From contig OY992537.1 of the NCBI GenBank assembly GCA_963921195.1, positions 125,599,347 through 125,663,346 of the forward strand: a stretch of 64,000 nucleotides of DNA, read 5' to 3'. Both the position numbers and the translations under genes were made by a program. The notes beneath the pieces are model-generated. The model saw only the letters and a program-made list of their open reading frames with translations, was not told where the DNA came from and did no database searches. Positions 34,687 to 46,181 of the stretch are shown in pieces (the first letter of the stretch is position 1; every line of letters starts with the position of its first letter). The stretch is from Pegoplata infirma (taxonomy: Eukaryota; Arthropoda; Insecta; Diptera; Anthomyiidae).

Positions 34687-36604
34687 CACTAACAGCCTTA
34701 CCATAGAATAATAAAATATATTTAAAATCAGCTTTTAATTTTATTTCCATACAAATTGTTTTAAAATCGATTTTCAAAAAATGTACTGAAAATTTTAAAT
34801 TTAAAATAAAACTTTTATTAAAATAGACTTTTTGTTTTCTTGTGGTAAGGGAATAGATAAAGGTTTAAACTTCTCAAAAACAAAAAGAATCCAAAATCAG
34901 TTAACATATACATTTTTAATATTTTTTCAAACTTTGCAAATTTTGGGTCTTCAAACTAAAATTTTAGGTAACTTTCAATGCGTTTAGAAAAAAAACTTAT
35001 TGCTTACTACTAAGGTATTTTTTTTTTTGTAAAAAAATAAATATTTTAAAGTTTTTAAAAAAAAATCAAGCCATTTCATTAAAAAACAAAAAAAGTTACA
35101 GCTTTTTTCGTCAGCCACTAAAATGGATTTTTCAAAAATGTGATTTTGGGCACTTTGAAAAAAATATATATTTAAAGTTTTACTCAAAAGTTGCAAGCAT
35201 TGTTTTTTTTTTCTTTGAAAGATAAAGGTCAAGGCTTTAAAAAAAATTATAAAATCAAAAATCGGTTAACATATCGTCGAACTATATTCAATAAATGCCA
35301 ACTCGAAAAAGCTTACTGTTCAGGAGAGCTAAAAAAATAGTTATTTCGCATATTATTGCAAAAATAAACAATGTACCTTCCACAAGGTGGTTTAAATATT
35401 CTAAACAATTTTTACCTATGCAAAAATTTTCATATTTTGCATTTGTTCGCGTATTTTTCAGAGATGGCATTTATTACTATATCAAAAAACAAATATTTTT
35501 TTAGAGTTGGCATATTTTGTCGGAAAATAAAAATACATTTTTTTTTGAAAAATTTTTAAAATTTTTTTTTTTTTGGTTTTTGTTATCCTTAGTACGGTAA
35601 TTGCAAAAACTGAACAAAAAATTAAAAATCTTTGCATATTTTTAAAAGTTACTAGCTCCGAAAGCCTTTTAATCTCAGGGTGGTCAACTTTGGCACTCTG
35701 TAACTCACGCTGTATTGCAATAGGGTCACTCCAAACTAGCTATTTTGAAAGCTTATATCATTGACTTTATTTACCCCATTCATTATGTTTCAATCTGATA
35801 AATAGTTTGAAAGTTACATAAATATAAGCATTTTTTTTTTTGCAAACACTATTTACCGATATTTTCAAAATGGCAATATCTCGAGAACCAGTTATTAGAT
35901 ATTAAAATCTTTACAAAATTCGTGTTCAGAATGGCAAATGCAATAAGAAATGTGATCTAATTTTTCGAAAAAAAAATTTTGAAAATTTTTTGGAAATTTA
36001 CAATGGGAGTTGGCATTTATTTCCACCAAAAAAATATGTACTTTGAGTTAGCAGAATAACAAAAATGGATGTAAAACGACAACAAATTATTTTTTTGCTC
36101 TGAAATTTTTATTTTTATGGCAGATAGGTATTACATAGGGGAGCTATTTGCCATCGGAAACTCATTTCCGTCAAATTTGAGTTGGCATATTTTGAATATA
36201 GGTTCACGATATATTTTTTTAATATTCCATCAAACTTTTGTTATTTTAAAGATCCTGACACAAAAAAAGTAGTATTTCAAAGTCTTACAAAAAATATAAA
36301 CTTTAACTTTTTATCTCCAACAAAAAATTTTACGTATTGCAAATATATTTTTTAATTTTTTGCAGAAAAAATCAAGTCATTATCTTAAAAACTGAATTTT
36401 TGGGAACTATTTTTGTAAAACTCAAAATAATATGATTTTTTTTAATACCATTTGCTTGGAAATTCTCTAAATTTAGCGACCCCTTGTGGCGACAAAAAGA
36501 GTTATATCAAAAGAGATTATTATTAAAATATTAAGTTACCTTATTACCTTTACAAAAAAAAATATTTTAATAAAAACGATGGGAACTTTTTTTTTTTTTT
36601 TTTG
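34687..36604. other. Unassigned; probable old foldback remnants
   Basis: GTTGGCAT/ATGCCAAC words recur (35296, 35505, 36007, 36182) in different orientations, suggesting decayed inverted repeats. Small open frames at 35288-35764 overlap on both strands and show no domains. No gene is supported. Confidence 0.4.
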
Positions 36605-36685
36605 ATTTTTGTCAAACGGACACTGTGCGACGGTCATTGTCACAAGTTCTAGGTTAGATTGAAATTATTAAAAATGAGTTGTAAT
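36605..36685 (+). repeat. Remnant of the tRNA-derived SINE body
   Basis: GGTCATTGTCACAAGTTCTAGGTTAGATTGAAATTATTA closely matches the sequence just downstream of the tRNA-like module at 29042-29112 (GTCATTGTCACCAGTTCTCG, TTGAAATTATTA). The tRNA-like head is missing. Confidence 0.5.
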
Positions 36686-36919
36686 TGAATAGAAAGAATA
36701 AAGAAAAATACTTAATCGTGGTATCAAAATTATTATTAGAAATAACATAAATTTTTCTGTATTTTTACTGATTCTGTTTGCTGAATTAAAAAAATATGTT
36801 TGTAAAAATTTTCGCAGAATATTTTTTAGTATTATATAAATTGTTGGTGGATAAGGATTTTAAAATCCCAAATTCTGGGATTTGTAAATGTCATTTCGGT
36901 TTGGCATCCCTAATGGGGA

Positions 36920-37075
36920 CGCCTTAAGGGTTAAAAATAGAGGGAAGATATTTTCGGAAAAAAAATTGGGATTGAATAAATATTGGGGGTCGGCCACACA
37001 TTTGATTCCTTTAGGGGTGCAATTGGGAGAGTTAAAGCGGTGGAAGCAAATTTTATAAAAATGTACACTAGCCTG
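36920..37075. repeat. Isolated diverged unit of the 25.5-26.0 kb repeat
   Basis: It shares AATATTGGGGGTCGGCCACACATTTGATT, TTTAGGGGTGCAATTGGGAG and AGTTAAAGCGGTGGAAGCAA with the repeat at 25490-26060, in the same order. Confidence 0.5.
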
Positions 37076-37581
37076 CCCCGAAAAAAAATTTAAGGTACTT
37101 TTATCAGCTTCCTTTCGAGAGCTGATGATGGTTAAAATAATCCAAAAAAAAAATGTAGTCTGTTTTTGCCTCCCTACAACCGGTTAAAGTTTGCAAGCGT
37201 AGTGTATTTTGTCAACATTTAATATTTTTTGTTTTAACCGCAATTGACGTAAAAATTTGCGGAATGTGGAGTAAATTCAAAGAAAAATATTTGCATAACG
37301 AAATTTTAACCACTTTTGCAATTTTTGTTGCAAAAACAGGTAAAAAAATATTTTTTTCGAATTTTTATTTATTTTAGTTCGAATTTTTATACCCTCTAAC
37401 TACAGTATGGGGGTATACTCACTTTGTCATTCCGTGTGTAACGCATTAAAATATGGGTGTAGGACCCCACAAAGTATATATGCTTATGATCAGTGATCGA
37501 TTCTAAGACATTCTAGAGATGCAGTTCAAAATAATATAGCTAGACTTCCGAAATTTGGCACGAATATGTCCTATGTTCCTA

Positions 37582-38226
37582 CACTCATAAAAGTTTTACA
37601 GTTACTGTTTCACAGTCAAACAAATAGTTTTCGTTTTAGTTAATATTAAAAGAAAATTCGTTTGTTTCACATACAAATATTCTAAACAACTTTTTGAACG
37701 TTTATTCAAATACATAACTGTCTTTTAAATAAAATTTTCCGTAACGTTTGTTTTTTTCAGTTATTTAAAAAACAAACCACATTATTTTATTTGTCGTTTG
37801 TTATTTGTCAGTTATTTAAAAATTTCTAAAATTAGATATTTTTTTTTTTTAATTTGAAAATTAAATTTAGTTGCTGAAAATATAAGTAGCTTGTGGCACA
37901 GAGGGTAGCGTGCTGGGCAATCAGCCAGAAATTATGAGTTCGATTCTGCTCAGGTTCGAAGTTTTTTAAAATTATTTCTAAAAAAATAAATAAAAATGAA
38001 TGTAAATTTCCGTTATTTTAACCGTTTTTTCCGTAAAATTTTGTCAGTCATTTTTTACGGATTTTTAAGTTATTTTTACGGATTTCAACAGTTATTAATT
38101 AACATTTAAAAATAACTGAGAAATGTTTTTGTTTTAAATGAAATGTAAGTAGTCCGTTTTTTAAATAAAGTTTCATTTGTTTCAACCGTATTTTCTGTTG
38201 AATTTACTTACATAATATTTTAAGTG
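37582..38226. mobile_element. TA-flanked MITE with tRNA-like module, inside a mini-me repeat
   Basis: The ends are CACTCATAAAAGTTTTACAG and TTACATAATATTTTAAGTG, each next to TA. The interior has inverted CAAATAAC/GTTATTTG and GTTATTTTTACGG words. Removing it and one TA restores a continuous mini-me sequence, so the boundaries are well supported. Confidence 0.8.
37888..37956 (+). repeat. tRNA-like module
   Basis: The A-box-like TGGCACAGAGGG and the B-box-like GAGTTCGATTC are about 42 bases apart, with text between resembling a D-arm and anticodon arm (GGTAGCGTGCTGGGCAATC). The acceptor stem is absent. It lies inside the MITE 37582-38226. Confidence 0.55.
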
Positions 38227-38631
38227 TAGGTAAGTAAGTTCGTAAATGAGCAAAATCGGACCAGGGAGAAAAAAGTTCCTTCTTTTTTTTTGTGGTTTTT
38301 GTTTAACAAATGCAACATTTTTATGTTACAAGAAATCAAAGTCCTGCATTTGGACCCAGAAGATTACAAAATGTTGTTTTTTTTTGTTTCGCCCCGCGTA
38401 GTTTTAAAAAATTGTTTAAATAATGCTAAACTTCTATTTCTTTAGTGCAAAAAGCATACAAATGAATTTTTAAACACATATTCGAGAGGAAATCTGCCCC
38501 CCCCAATTACCACAACCGAACCCCCCCCCCCCCAAAAAAAAGAAAACGCTCCTGCAATTTTTTTTTTTTTTCTTAATTTTTTTCATGTTGGAGGGTATAA
38601 AAGACAGCCGAATTTAACACTCTTACTTGTT

Positions 38632-39400
38632 ATTTTTAAGTTCGATTTTTTTTTTCTTAAAATGCACTGGTGACCAAAATTATTGCATGAAAACTTTTTA
38701 AATACTTTTATCTTAATGTACTAATCATTTCGCGAATTTTTACACCAGCAACGTTCAAACAAAAAATATTTTTTTTTTGACACAATACACTACTTTTGCG
38801 AACTTTAAACGGTTGTAAGGAGGCAAAGACAGACTCCATTTTTTTTCCCCCATTATCAGCTCTGTAGTACGCATGTTTTTTTGCGATTAACAAGCGAAAT
38901 TCCAAAAAGAGCCCATTTTTAGAACAGGCTAATGTACATTCAATATAAAACCACTGTTCAACAAGCAGAAAGATCTATTGAAAATACACCCATTTTGAGC
39001 AATTTGAGAAAATATGCTAAGATACCAGAAAAATCTGCTAATTTTAGCAGAAAATTAGCTTATAAGAGATTTTTTTCTTAAACTTATAAAAAAGCGATTG
39101 CAATTGTTTTCAAGAAGACTTTCTAAGTTTTTTTTCAATGTGCTAATTTTTTCGATGAATTCTATAAAATTTTCTATAAAAACTTGGAAAGAATTTTTTG
39201 AAACCAGGTTTACAAGATATTTCTGTAAAATTAACAAAATAATCTGCTGTTTTCTTTTATTTTCAAAACTTAATTGTTGTTTTTTTATTTTTAGTACCAA
39301 AAGGTACATAAAAATAAAATGTATTTATTCGGCCTAATGACAGAGAATTCAAGTAAAATACACATTTAAGAAAAAACTGCTACAGTGGGTTCTTTAGGCA
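38632..39400. other. Partial MITE (60371 family) and unassigned DNA
   Basis: At 38942-39060, CATTCAATATAAAACCACTG..GAAAATACACCCATTTTGAGC matches the left half of the MITE 60371-60981, including AGCAGAAA palindromes; its right end is not found. The stretch 38840-38935 (AGCTCTGTAGTACGC..AACAGGCTA) is repeated at about 46030-46110 in intron 1. Confidence 0.5.
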
Positions 39401-40062
39401 AGAGAATTTTTTAAAATTTAAATATTTTTCACTACACTAAAACCATTTTAACATATTTTTACTCAAGTTCAAATTAATTTATATATCAAATTAATACAAA
39501 TAATTGAATAATCAAATTGTTAATAACTGAAATTAACCCTTAAATAATTAAATGCAATTAATTTAAACCATTAAATAATTGCAACAAAAAATAATTAAAT
39601 TTGCATATAAGTACATTTAAATATGTAAAATTTTTAGTAAAAAAACGTATAAAATATTCGTGTCTGGTTAAATAAATACAAAAAAGATATTAATTAATAA
39701 GAAATTTTCGTAAGAATGACAAATGTGGAACACAAAAAGGTCAAACAAACACAATACAGTGGGACAAACTAAAAAACAAATTAAAATGTGTCATCGAAAC
39801 AACAAAGTCAATACAACACGCGAAAACTAAAACAATTTAAAAACCATTAAAATTTTAAACAAACAAAAATAAATGAATTAAACTTAAGTTGAAATGCTAA
39901 TTAATTAACGACAAAAAATATAAATTAAATTATTACAAAATTTGTTTTTTAAATATTTATAGATAAAAATGAAAGATAATCAAATCAAATAAACGGAATA
40001 ATTACAAAAAAAAAGATTGTGACAAAAGTGCAACTCATTTCGAAAATAAAAAACGAAACAAT
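39401..40062 (+). promoter_or_regulatory. Upstream region / possible 5' UTR of the host gene
   Basis: AT-rich sequence before the start codon at 40063, largely free of recognisable repeats, unlike most of the window. The last few hundred bases are A-rich on the coding strand with AAAACAATTTAAA-like text typical of fly 5' UTRs. No TATA box, Inr or DPE could be placed with confidence, and an upstream non-coding exon is possible. Confidence 0.35.
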
Positions 40063-41122
40063 ATGGCAACAAATCCTAGTGAAAAACCCACCACAAGTAA
40101 AGCTACCCAAGATGGAAATTCGAATAACATACCAGCAACAACATTTTCAAAGACTGTATCATCACCTACAGCCTTAAATTTAGCACTGAAATCTACATCA
40201 CCGACTTTTGGACAACCGCCTCCTCCTACACCACCCACTTTAGGACAAATTGGTAAACAAGGCTCTCTAAATTTTAGACAAAGTCTTCTCTACGATAGTG
40301 ATGCCGACGATCAAACTCAATTGTTAAGAGGGCCATCTATACGCTCGCATAAATTCATTATAATACCAGCCACTTCTCCAATGGGACAAGATAAAAAGAA
40401 ATTTCCACAGGCCATGTCATCAACATCATTAACATCATTACAAAAATTGCCCCTAAGATCGCCAACAAATCAAAATCTTAGTGATTTAATAAGTGGGACA
40501 CCAACATCACCAACAACCAACACCCCCTTAACGGCATCACCAAAAATAATAACAATTCGTGATCCACAGCAACAATCCCCATCGTTAATGTCTCGGTCGG
40601 ATGTTATTCATCAGTCAAATGTGTCTGAGTCAAGAGTTAAAAAACCAACAGCAGCGTCGTCTAATGTCAACACAACAAGTGTTAAATTTACAATTGAGGA
40701 TTATGAATCTGATAACGCCACTGATGCAATAACAACAACAACATCAGTAGCAACTACTACAACAACTCTGACAACAGATGCCCCAGCTAATGCCCCAACA
40801 ACAATGACAACATCATCATCATCTACATTAGATGCATTGTATTCTTTTCATATGCCTGCAATCACATCAATTTATTCTGCCAACAACAACAGCAACAATA
40901 ATTTTACACTTCCATCACAATCAACAACACAATTGCTGTCATCGGCAACACCGTTAAATTTTGCGAGAACCCCATCATCGTCGCCTAGTATGCGACCTGT
41001 CTCGGCTCTGTTAGCTTCTACAAATTATAATAGCGGACCAAACGGTGGTCCATCTCCATCACTCGGAATTGGTTTACGTCCGCGCAACGATCGTAATAGC
41101 AGCATGCGTTCTGTTGTATCAG
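40063..41122 (+). CDS. First coding exon of an unrecognised host gene (Ser/Thr/Pro-rich N terminus)
   Basis: The exon encodes 353 residues plus one base. The start has a good fly context (ACAATATGG). The frame is open to a donor AG|GTGAGT at 41123, and the unspliced frame would stop nine bases later. The protein begins MATNPSEKPTTSK and is low-complexity: a Pro cluster (QPPPPTPPT near residue 50), an acidic motif LLYDSDADDQTQLLRG near residue 73, several SPT/TSP repeats, Thr runs near 230-250 and Asn-rich text near 275. It looks like a disordered cytoplasmic N-terminal region. No enzyme motif or membrane segment is visible. The base composition and use of all codon positions differ sharply from the surrounding AT-rich DNA. 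I do not recognise the family. Confidence 0.85.
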
Positions 41123-41129
41123 GTGAGTG

Positions 41130-41451
41130 AGTGAGAGAGGGAGGGAGTGAATGAGTGATTGAGTGAAATCATTAAAACAGATTTAAGTTTTTTTTTATAA
41201 ATTATTTAATTTAATTTTTATCAATTGAAATCCTCTTTTGTAACATGTGTGTGATTAAATCAAAAGCGATAAATGGCACAAAAAAAAATACATAACTGTG
41301 ACAATGACAGCGACCTCAAAAATGTGAGGAGAATTCATTTTGATAACGAAAGATTATCTTGATTATAAAGAGCATTTGCATACAACGCACAGTGGGCTAA
41401 CATAAAATAGTAAGTTTGTGTTACAAAAAAATAAGTGAGGAAGTTATAGTC
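41130..41451. other. Intron sequence without recognised features
   Basis: It starts with purine-rich GAGTGAGAGAGGGAGGG text directly after the donor, then ordinary AT-rich intron. No repeat ends are identified. Confidence 0.4.
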
Positions 41452-41480
41452 CACTCAGAAAATTATGTAAGTTACTACAT
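41452..41480. mobile_element. Solitary end of the 27272/56091 MITE family
   Basis: CACTCAGAAAATTATGTAAG and TTACTACAT match the terminus of those MITEs, but the sequence changes abruptly to LINE coding sequence at 41481. The rest of the MITE and the 5' part of the LINE are missing, consistent with a deletion joining the two. Confidence 0.6.
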
Positions 41481-41855
41481 GAGTCGGCTGGGGAGAAGAA
41501 TCTGGAAAAGGTTGATATTCAGCTGACCGATTCTAGGCTGATGGCAGATGCATCTGGCATTTTCGAAAACGAATCTGGTAACGAATGCGACCTCTGTGAT
41601 GGTACGGAGGATAAAGCTGATGCCACGATGGGTGACATTCAGGACGAGGACCATGCAGGGAGGAATTCGGAGAGTTCTGTTGCCTCCGATTCAGAACAGA
41701 TGGGACACACATCTGGCTTATTCGAAACCGAATCTGGGGACGAATGCGACCTCTATGATAACACGGAGGATGAAGTCAATAACACGGTGGTGGAAAGGAT
41801 GGTGGAAAAAAAACAAGGTGTTGCGGTTCCTGCAAATAAACCTCCATCACTGTAA
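41481..41855 (+). pseudogene. LINE ORF1 C-terminal remnant, acidic
   Basis: The frame is open from the junction at 41481 through MADASGIFENESGNECDL to a stop at 41855. It contains two copies of an acidic unit (SGIFENESGNECDLCDGTED near 41555 and SGLFETESGDECDLYDNTED near 41717), about 160 bases apart. No zinc knuckle or RRM is visible; the part that would carry them is missing. It overlaps the start of the endonuclease frame. Confidence 0.6.
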
Positions 41856-42835
41856 GGCAGCCTCAGTTGCACTCTTGCTGCGCCTGACGACAGGAGCAGT
41901 TGACTTGGTTCTTATCCAAGAGCTCTGGGTGCAGGGTGGCAGGGTTTGCGGATTGAAGACCACTGGGTTTAAGTTGATGGTTGCCAAAGGTAAGGGCTCA
42001 CACAGAGCCTGTATCTTGGCGAAAAATTGCTTAAATATATTCTTTTTATCAACTTTTAGTGATATGAATGTTACAGCGGCTAGCTTAGAGCTTCATGAGA
42101 AGTCTATTTGGCTCGCCTCTGCGTATTTTCCTAATCCGGGGCCAATACCCCCGGAGAAGATTGGCGGTCTGATTCGGGAGTCTGAATCTAGGGGACACCA
42201 GTTAGTAGTGTGCTGTGATGCTAATGCACATCATTCGATATGGGGAAGTACAGACACAAATGATAGAGGCGAATCACTTTTGGAGTTTTTGTTAAGCACT
42301 AACCTGTATATTTGTAACAAGGGTAGTGAACCAACTTTCGTTACAAGTACGCGGCAAGAGGTTCTTGACGTAACACTTGTATCAGATACATTGTCTGATA
42401 GAATTGATGACTGGAGAGTTTTGGAAGACCATTCTTTCTCAGATCATCGTTACATTGAGTTTTTACTCAGGGTGCGTGCCTCGATTGAGACAGTCTCTAG
42501 AAATCTGAGGAGAAAAAACTGGGTGAAATATAGGGAGACTTTTTCTTTGCTTTTGGGTGAAGTACCCTTATCTGAACCGCATAGTCTGACGGAAATTGAC
42601 TGTCTGGTTGACCATATAACAAATGTTTGTAATAGGTGCCTGGATGCGTCTTGCCCTTCTGCAAAGCCTAGAGGGAAAAAAAGCCACCTTGGTGGTCAAA
42701 TGAGTTGCAGACGAGCAGAGATTCCTGCAGAAAGCTCTTTAATAAGGCTAAATTTTCAAGAGCGGACGAGGACTGGTCTGCATACAGGCTGCAACTTTAG
42801 AGTTACAAGAAGATGATCAGAAATGCAAAATGTGA
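41813..42835 (+). pseudogene. LINE ORF2 endonuclease domain (APE type)
   Basis: The frame shows endonuclease motifs in order: QINLHHCKAAS, LIQELWV (catalytic Glu), ASAYFPNP, VVCCDANAHHSIWGS (Asp/Asn), GEPTFVT-like text and FSDHRYIEF (SDH). In this class the domain nicks the target DNA so that reverse transcription can be primed there. After about 42680 the correct frame shifts (the WWSNEL-type linker is read in another frame) and a stop interrupts it, so this copy cannot work. Confidence 0.8.
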
Positions 42836-43979
42836 TTCTTGGAAAAACTTCTGTGGAAACATAGAAGACGTTTCTGAGGCATCCAAGCTGCGCAAGGTTC
42901 TGGCTTCTTCTCCTTGCATCCTGGGATACCTGAAAGATCCTAATGGGGTGTGGTCTTCCTCCAGTGGAGAGTCGCTGGAACTCCTTTTAAACACGCATTT
43001 TCCGGGCAATTCCATGACGCCGTTTCAAGCTTTGGAACGTTCTGACGCCCAAGCATCTGAAATTGCTTCGAAAATAATAAATATGCCAACATTAATCCGG
43101 GCGATAAAAAGCTTCAGGCCCTATAAATCCCCGGGACCTGATGGTACACTCAAAGAATTATGTAGGTAAATTCCAGTGAATATTCACTTAAAACAAATGA
43201 AATTTTAGTTAAAAACCATTACACTGTTTTTTCATTTAAAATAAAAACACATTACAGTCAATTTTAAATGTTAATTTAATGACTAACCAAAACATTAAAA
43301 AACTAGTGAATATTCAGTTATTTTGTATTGAAAAACAGTAAAACTATAGAAGAAATATTTTACTGCCGAAATTAAATGTAACAGAAAATTCGTTTTTAAT
43401 ACAGTAAATTATTTTTTTTAAACTACAGAAACAGTAAAAAAAATTAAATCCTTTATAAAATAAGTGATTTTTCTTTTAAAATGACTTTACTGATTACTTT
43501 TTAAAATAACCTACAAACAGTTAATGACATAATTTTCTTAGTGTATAATCCCGGCTGAGATGCAGCAAGTGTCGGACTATATAGCCCCGTTGCTGTATAA
43601 TCTATACACAGCATGCATCAACTGGTCGTATATACCTTTAAAATGGAGGGATATCAAAATCGTCTTTATCCCGAAGGCTGGGAAAAGTTCCCACACTGCT
43701 CCGAAGGATATCAGACCAATTAGTCTGTCTGTTTTATTAGTCTGTTTGTTAAAGACAATGGAACGAATGATAGACTCATATTTGCGTAGAGTGATTGACC
43801 CGAGGTTGCTTCCGACAAGGCAGCATGCATACAGCAAGCTCGTTCATGAGCTCGTTGTTTCCATCAAGAGATCTCTTTCGACGAAGGAGTACACTATGAT
43901 GGTCTTTCTTGATATAGAGGGTGCTTTTAATAATGTCATCCTACTCGATAATTGTGGCATTGTCTGGTCTGGGAGTAAA
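42813..43979 (+). pseudogene. LINE ORF2 reverse transcriptase, N-terminal part, interrupted
   Basis: It reads through FRPYKSPGPDG (43145), is interrupted by a 397-bp MITE, and resumes with PAEMQQVSDYIAPLLYNLY, WRDIKIVFIPKAGK, DIRPISLSV, RQHAYSK and VFLDIEGAFNNV. The catalytic YADD region lies beyond the truncation point. Without the MITE and one TA, the joint reads as in copy B. Confidence 0.8.
43147..43543. mobile_element. 397-bp TA-flanked MITE inserted in LINE copy A
   Basis: The ends are CACTCAAAGAATTATGTAGG and GACATAATTTTCTTAGTG, with TA at 43145-43146 and 43544-43545. Copy B at 54340-54353 (GATGGTATAATACCGGC) shows the empty site, proving the borders. Its family includes 30918-34684. 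Confidence 0.9.
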
Positions 43980-45498
43980 GCGTGGGATCGTTTTAAATGC
44001 GGATCATAACCTCATTTCTGCATCCTTTACATTTTCGTACGTAAACGACTAAGCACTCTATTTTTGTCTATGAAAATGGTATTTGGACTAAGCTTAACGA
44101 CTTCTTTCAACATTTTAACTGGAAATTCTGTTTTCTTGATGACAATGTTAACGCTAATAATATTTGGAATGAAATTATTAATTTTATCCAAGCAGATTTC
44201 GACTCAACCAAAACATAAGTGATGGTGTACTCTGACGTGCAGGAATGCAGTCAGATCCCCAGAGGACACGTTCAGTAATTGGCGTAATGACAAAAACCCC
44301 AGTTACTGTCGCGTTACATAAACAGGCGAGAAACGAATATGCCAGAGTGTTTTTTTTACGAACAGCGTGTGCGCGCTAAGGTATTTGCTGCTTCGCTGCT
44401 CTGCTTAACGTCAAAAAAAACATATATCAATAAAACAGCTTATGATCAGTTTGTGATAAAATGTAGCATAAATTGTTTACGCTACTAGTGATGAGAAGCG
44501 CTCACTCAATATGTTGACTGAAATGTCAAAAATCAAAACGTTTAGCTGAATGTTAAGCAGTTGAGCAGCAGCTTTCTCTGCTGAACGCCATCAATGTATT
44601 TCAAAGCGTTTGAACGTTTTTCAGTATGTGAATTCGGGATAAAACTAAAACTCACGGTCTTGTTTATAACTTCCTGACCGGAATGAAGAATGACAAAAAA
44701 TAGAGTAAAGTAATGTTTCAGAACACAAGCTGTTGAATAGGCATTTCTGGAACAATTTCCTGAACGAAGTTCTTAAATTTAATTTTTCTTCTCAATTATT
44801 TCAATGTTTCAAAATAGGAAAATTTTAATATTTAAAACATTTCTCAGAATCTAAAAATTTTACTTTCAGAAACTTTTTTCTGCTAGAAATGTCTCATACT
44901 ATAACTTTTATAAAAAAAATATTATTCTACAAGAAATTGTGGATCGATTTGGAATTTAAATAAGGTTCAACAATGAGTTCTAAAAAATGTTTCATTTGCT
45001 TAATAAAAGTATTAAAAATAATTAAAAAAAAATTATTTTTCAGAGGTTGGTTAAGTTTTAAAGGGGAGAACATTTTTCCCCTGGTTTGAATAAGCCCACC
45101 CCCAAACTTAACTAGCCTCCCCTAACCCCCTCCCCCATAAAGTATATATATAATTGATCCATGATAGGTTTTAAGACATTCTATGAATGTCCGTCCGTTC
45201 TCTAAAAAGCAAAATATTTTCAAAAAGCATGAAAAAAATAGTAGTAATAATTTTTCCAACATTTTGCTTCATAAGCACCACAAAAATTTTCTAAATAAAT
45301 TTTTTTAAAAATTATAATTGTTGGACAATAATTTGGCTTTTACAGATTGAAAAAATATCAATTAGTCGACGAGTTATAGCCAAAAAAACATATAAACAAT
45401 ATGCCGTAAATCGACATTTGACTGCAAAGTTCGAAGGTCGATTAAAAAAAAATTCGAACTAACATAAACAAACGCCGCGATACGGGTATTCTAATTAA
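43980..45498. other. Intron DNA with mini-me fragment, otherwise unassigned
   Basis: At about 44990-45205 there are mini-me pieces (CAGAGGTTGGTTAAG, CCCCATAAAGTATATATATAATTGATCC, GTCCGTCCGTTC), without the full ends and apparently rearranged. At 44350-44640 GCTGCTCTGCTTAACG and AGCGTTTGAACG-like words suggest another old MITE. No gene is seen. Confidence 0.45.
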
Positions 45499-45958
45499 TA
45501 GTGCGTTTACACTGGTCCTCTAAGCTAGCTTAAAGTAGATTGTGGCTCCAATCCAGTTTCAATCTATTAGATTGCCCATAATTTTTTTTTTTTTTTTTCA
45601 ATCTAGTAGTTAAGACTCTAATCGGCAAACGCAATCTGGTAAAGTTAGATACAACTCTGTATTTCTATTATTTGCATTTTCCAACACTGAAAAACACCGA
45701 CACAAAGCCTGCCGTTTTGATGACGCCGCCAAGTATGTGTATGCCGCCGTCATTGTTATTTGTAAACGCAGTCACTGTCCTTGTTAATCATACGACGACT
45801 AATTACCGTCGCAGTCACACACATTTATTACCAACTTGTTGTTATAAATGCCAATCCTAATCTTCTCAAATGTAAAAAATGCCAATGTAAACGGTACAGG
45901 TTGTAAAGTAGATTAAAATCGCAATTTACTAGATTAGAAATCCAATGTAAACGCACTA
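45499..45958. mobile_element. 460-bp MITE, TAGTGCGTTTACA ends, TAA duplication
   Basis: TAGTGCGTTTACACTGG and CCAATGTAAACGCACTA are inverted ends. TAA lies at 45496-45498 and 45959-45961 (TA with a two-base shorter TIR is equally possible). Inner arms share AAAGTAGATT and AATCTA/TAGATT words. It is a Harbinger-like or Tc1-like MITE with no coding sequence. Confidence 0.7.
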
Positions 45959-46181
45959 TAAGTCTCTATTTTCACCCCTCACTCTCAGAATCTACCTAAC
46001 TTTTGCTAACCTGAATTTGTTCCACAGTGTTATTAGCTCTGTAATACGCGTAATTGTTTTGCTATTACCAAGCGAGATACCAAAAAAGATGCCATTTTCG
46101 GAACAGGCTACTGCATAGTATTTATTCTTAAAAAAAAATGTTTTTATATTTTATTAATATTAATTTTTGTTTTCATTTTAG

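Larger units (their letters stand above)
37388..38631 (+). mobile_element. Mini-me repeat carrying a TA-flanked MITE
   Basis: It starts TATACCCTCTAACTACAGTATGG, has the core AAAGTATATATGCTTATGATC, and ends with GGAGGGTATAAAAGACAGCCGAATTTAACACTCTTACTTGTT. It is interrupted at 37582-38226. The uninterrupted sequence at the join (TCCTAGG..GTAAGTTCG) is seen in the copy at about 51270. Confidence 0.7.
41481..43979 (+). mobile_element. LINE copy A (APE-type non-LTR retrotransposon), truncated and decayed
   Basis: It holds the end of an ORF1-like frame, an APE endonuclease and the first part of a reverse transcriptase, then stops in mid-domain at 43979. Frameshifts near 42680-42815 and an internal MITE (43147-43543) break the frame. 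It lacks an 18-base stretch after AYSK present in copy B at about 54609-54626. The RNase H in copy B suggests the LOA or I group. It is oriented with the host gene and lies in its intron. Confidence 0.85.
41123..46181 (+). other. Intron 1 of the host gene (about 5.1 kb)
   Basis: It runs from GTGAGT at 41123 to TTTCATTTTAG at 46181. Joining the exons keeps one open frame (phase 1: the last G of exon 1 plus CT gives Ala). The intron is filled with mobile DNA: a MITE end, LINE copy A with an internal MITE, a mini-me fragment and a Harbinger-like MITE. Confidence 0.75.

Noticed and set aside
40035..40238. 67-codon minus-strand frame rich in Gly and Val
   Set aside because: Antisense of host exon 1 with no independent support.
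41548..41812. Upstream extension of the endonuclease frame (from 41548)
   Set aside because: This part is the alternative frame of the ORF1-like acidic region; endonuclease similarity begins near 41813.
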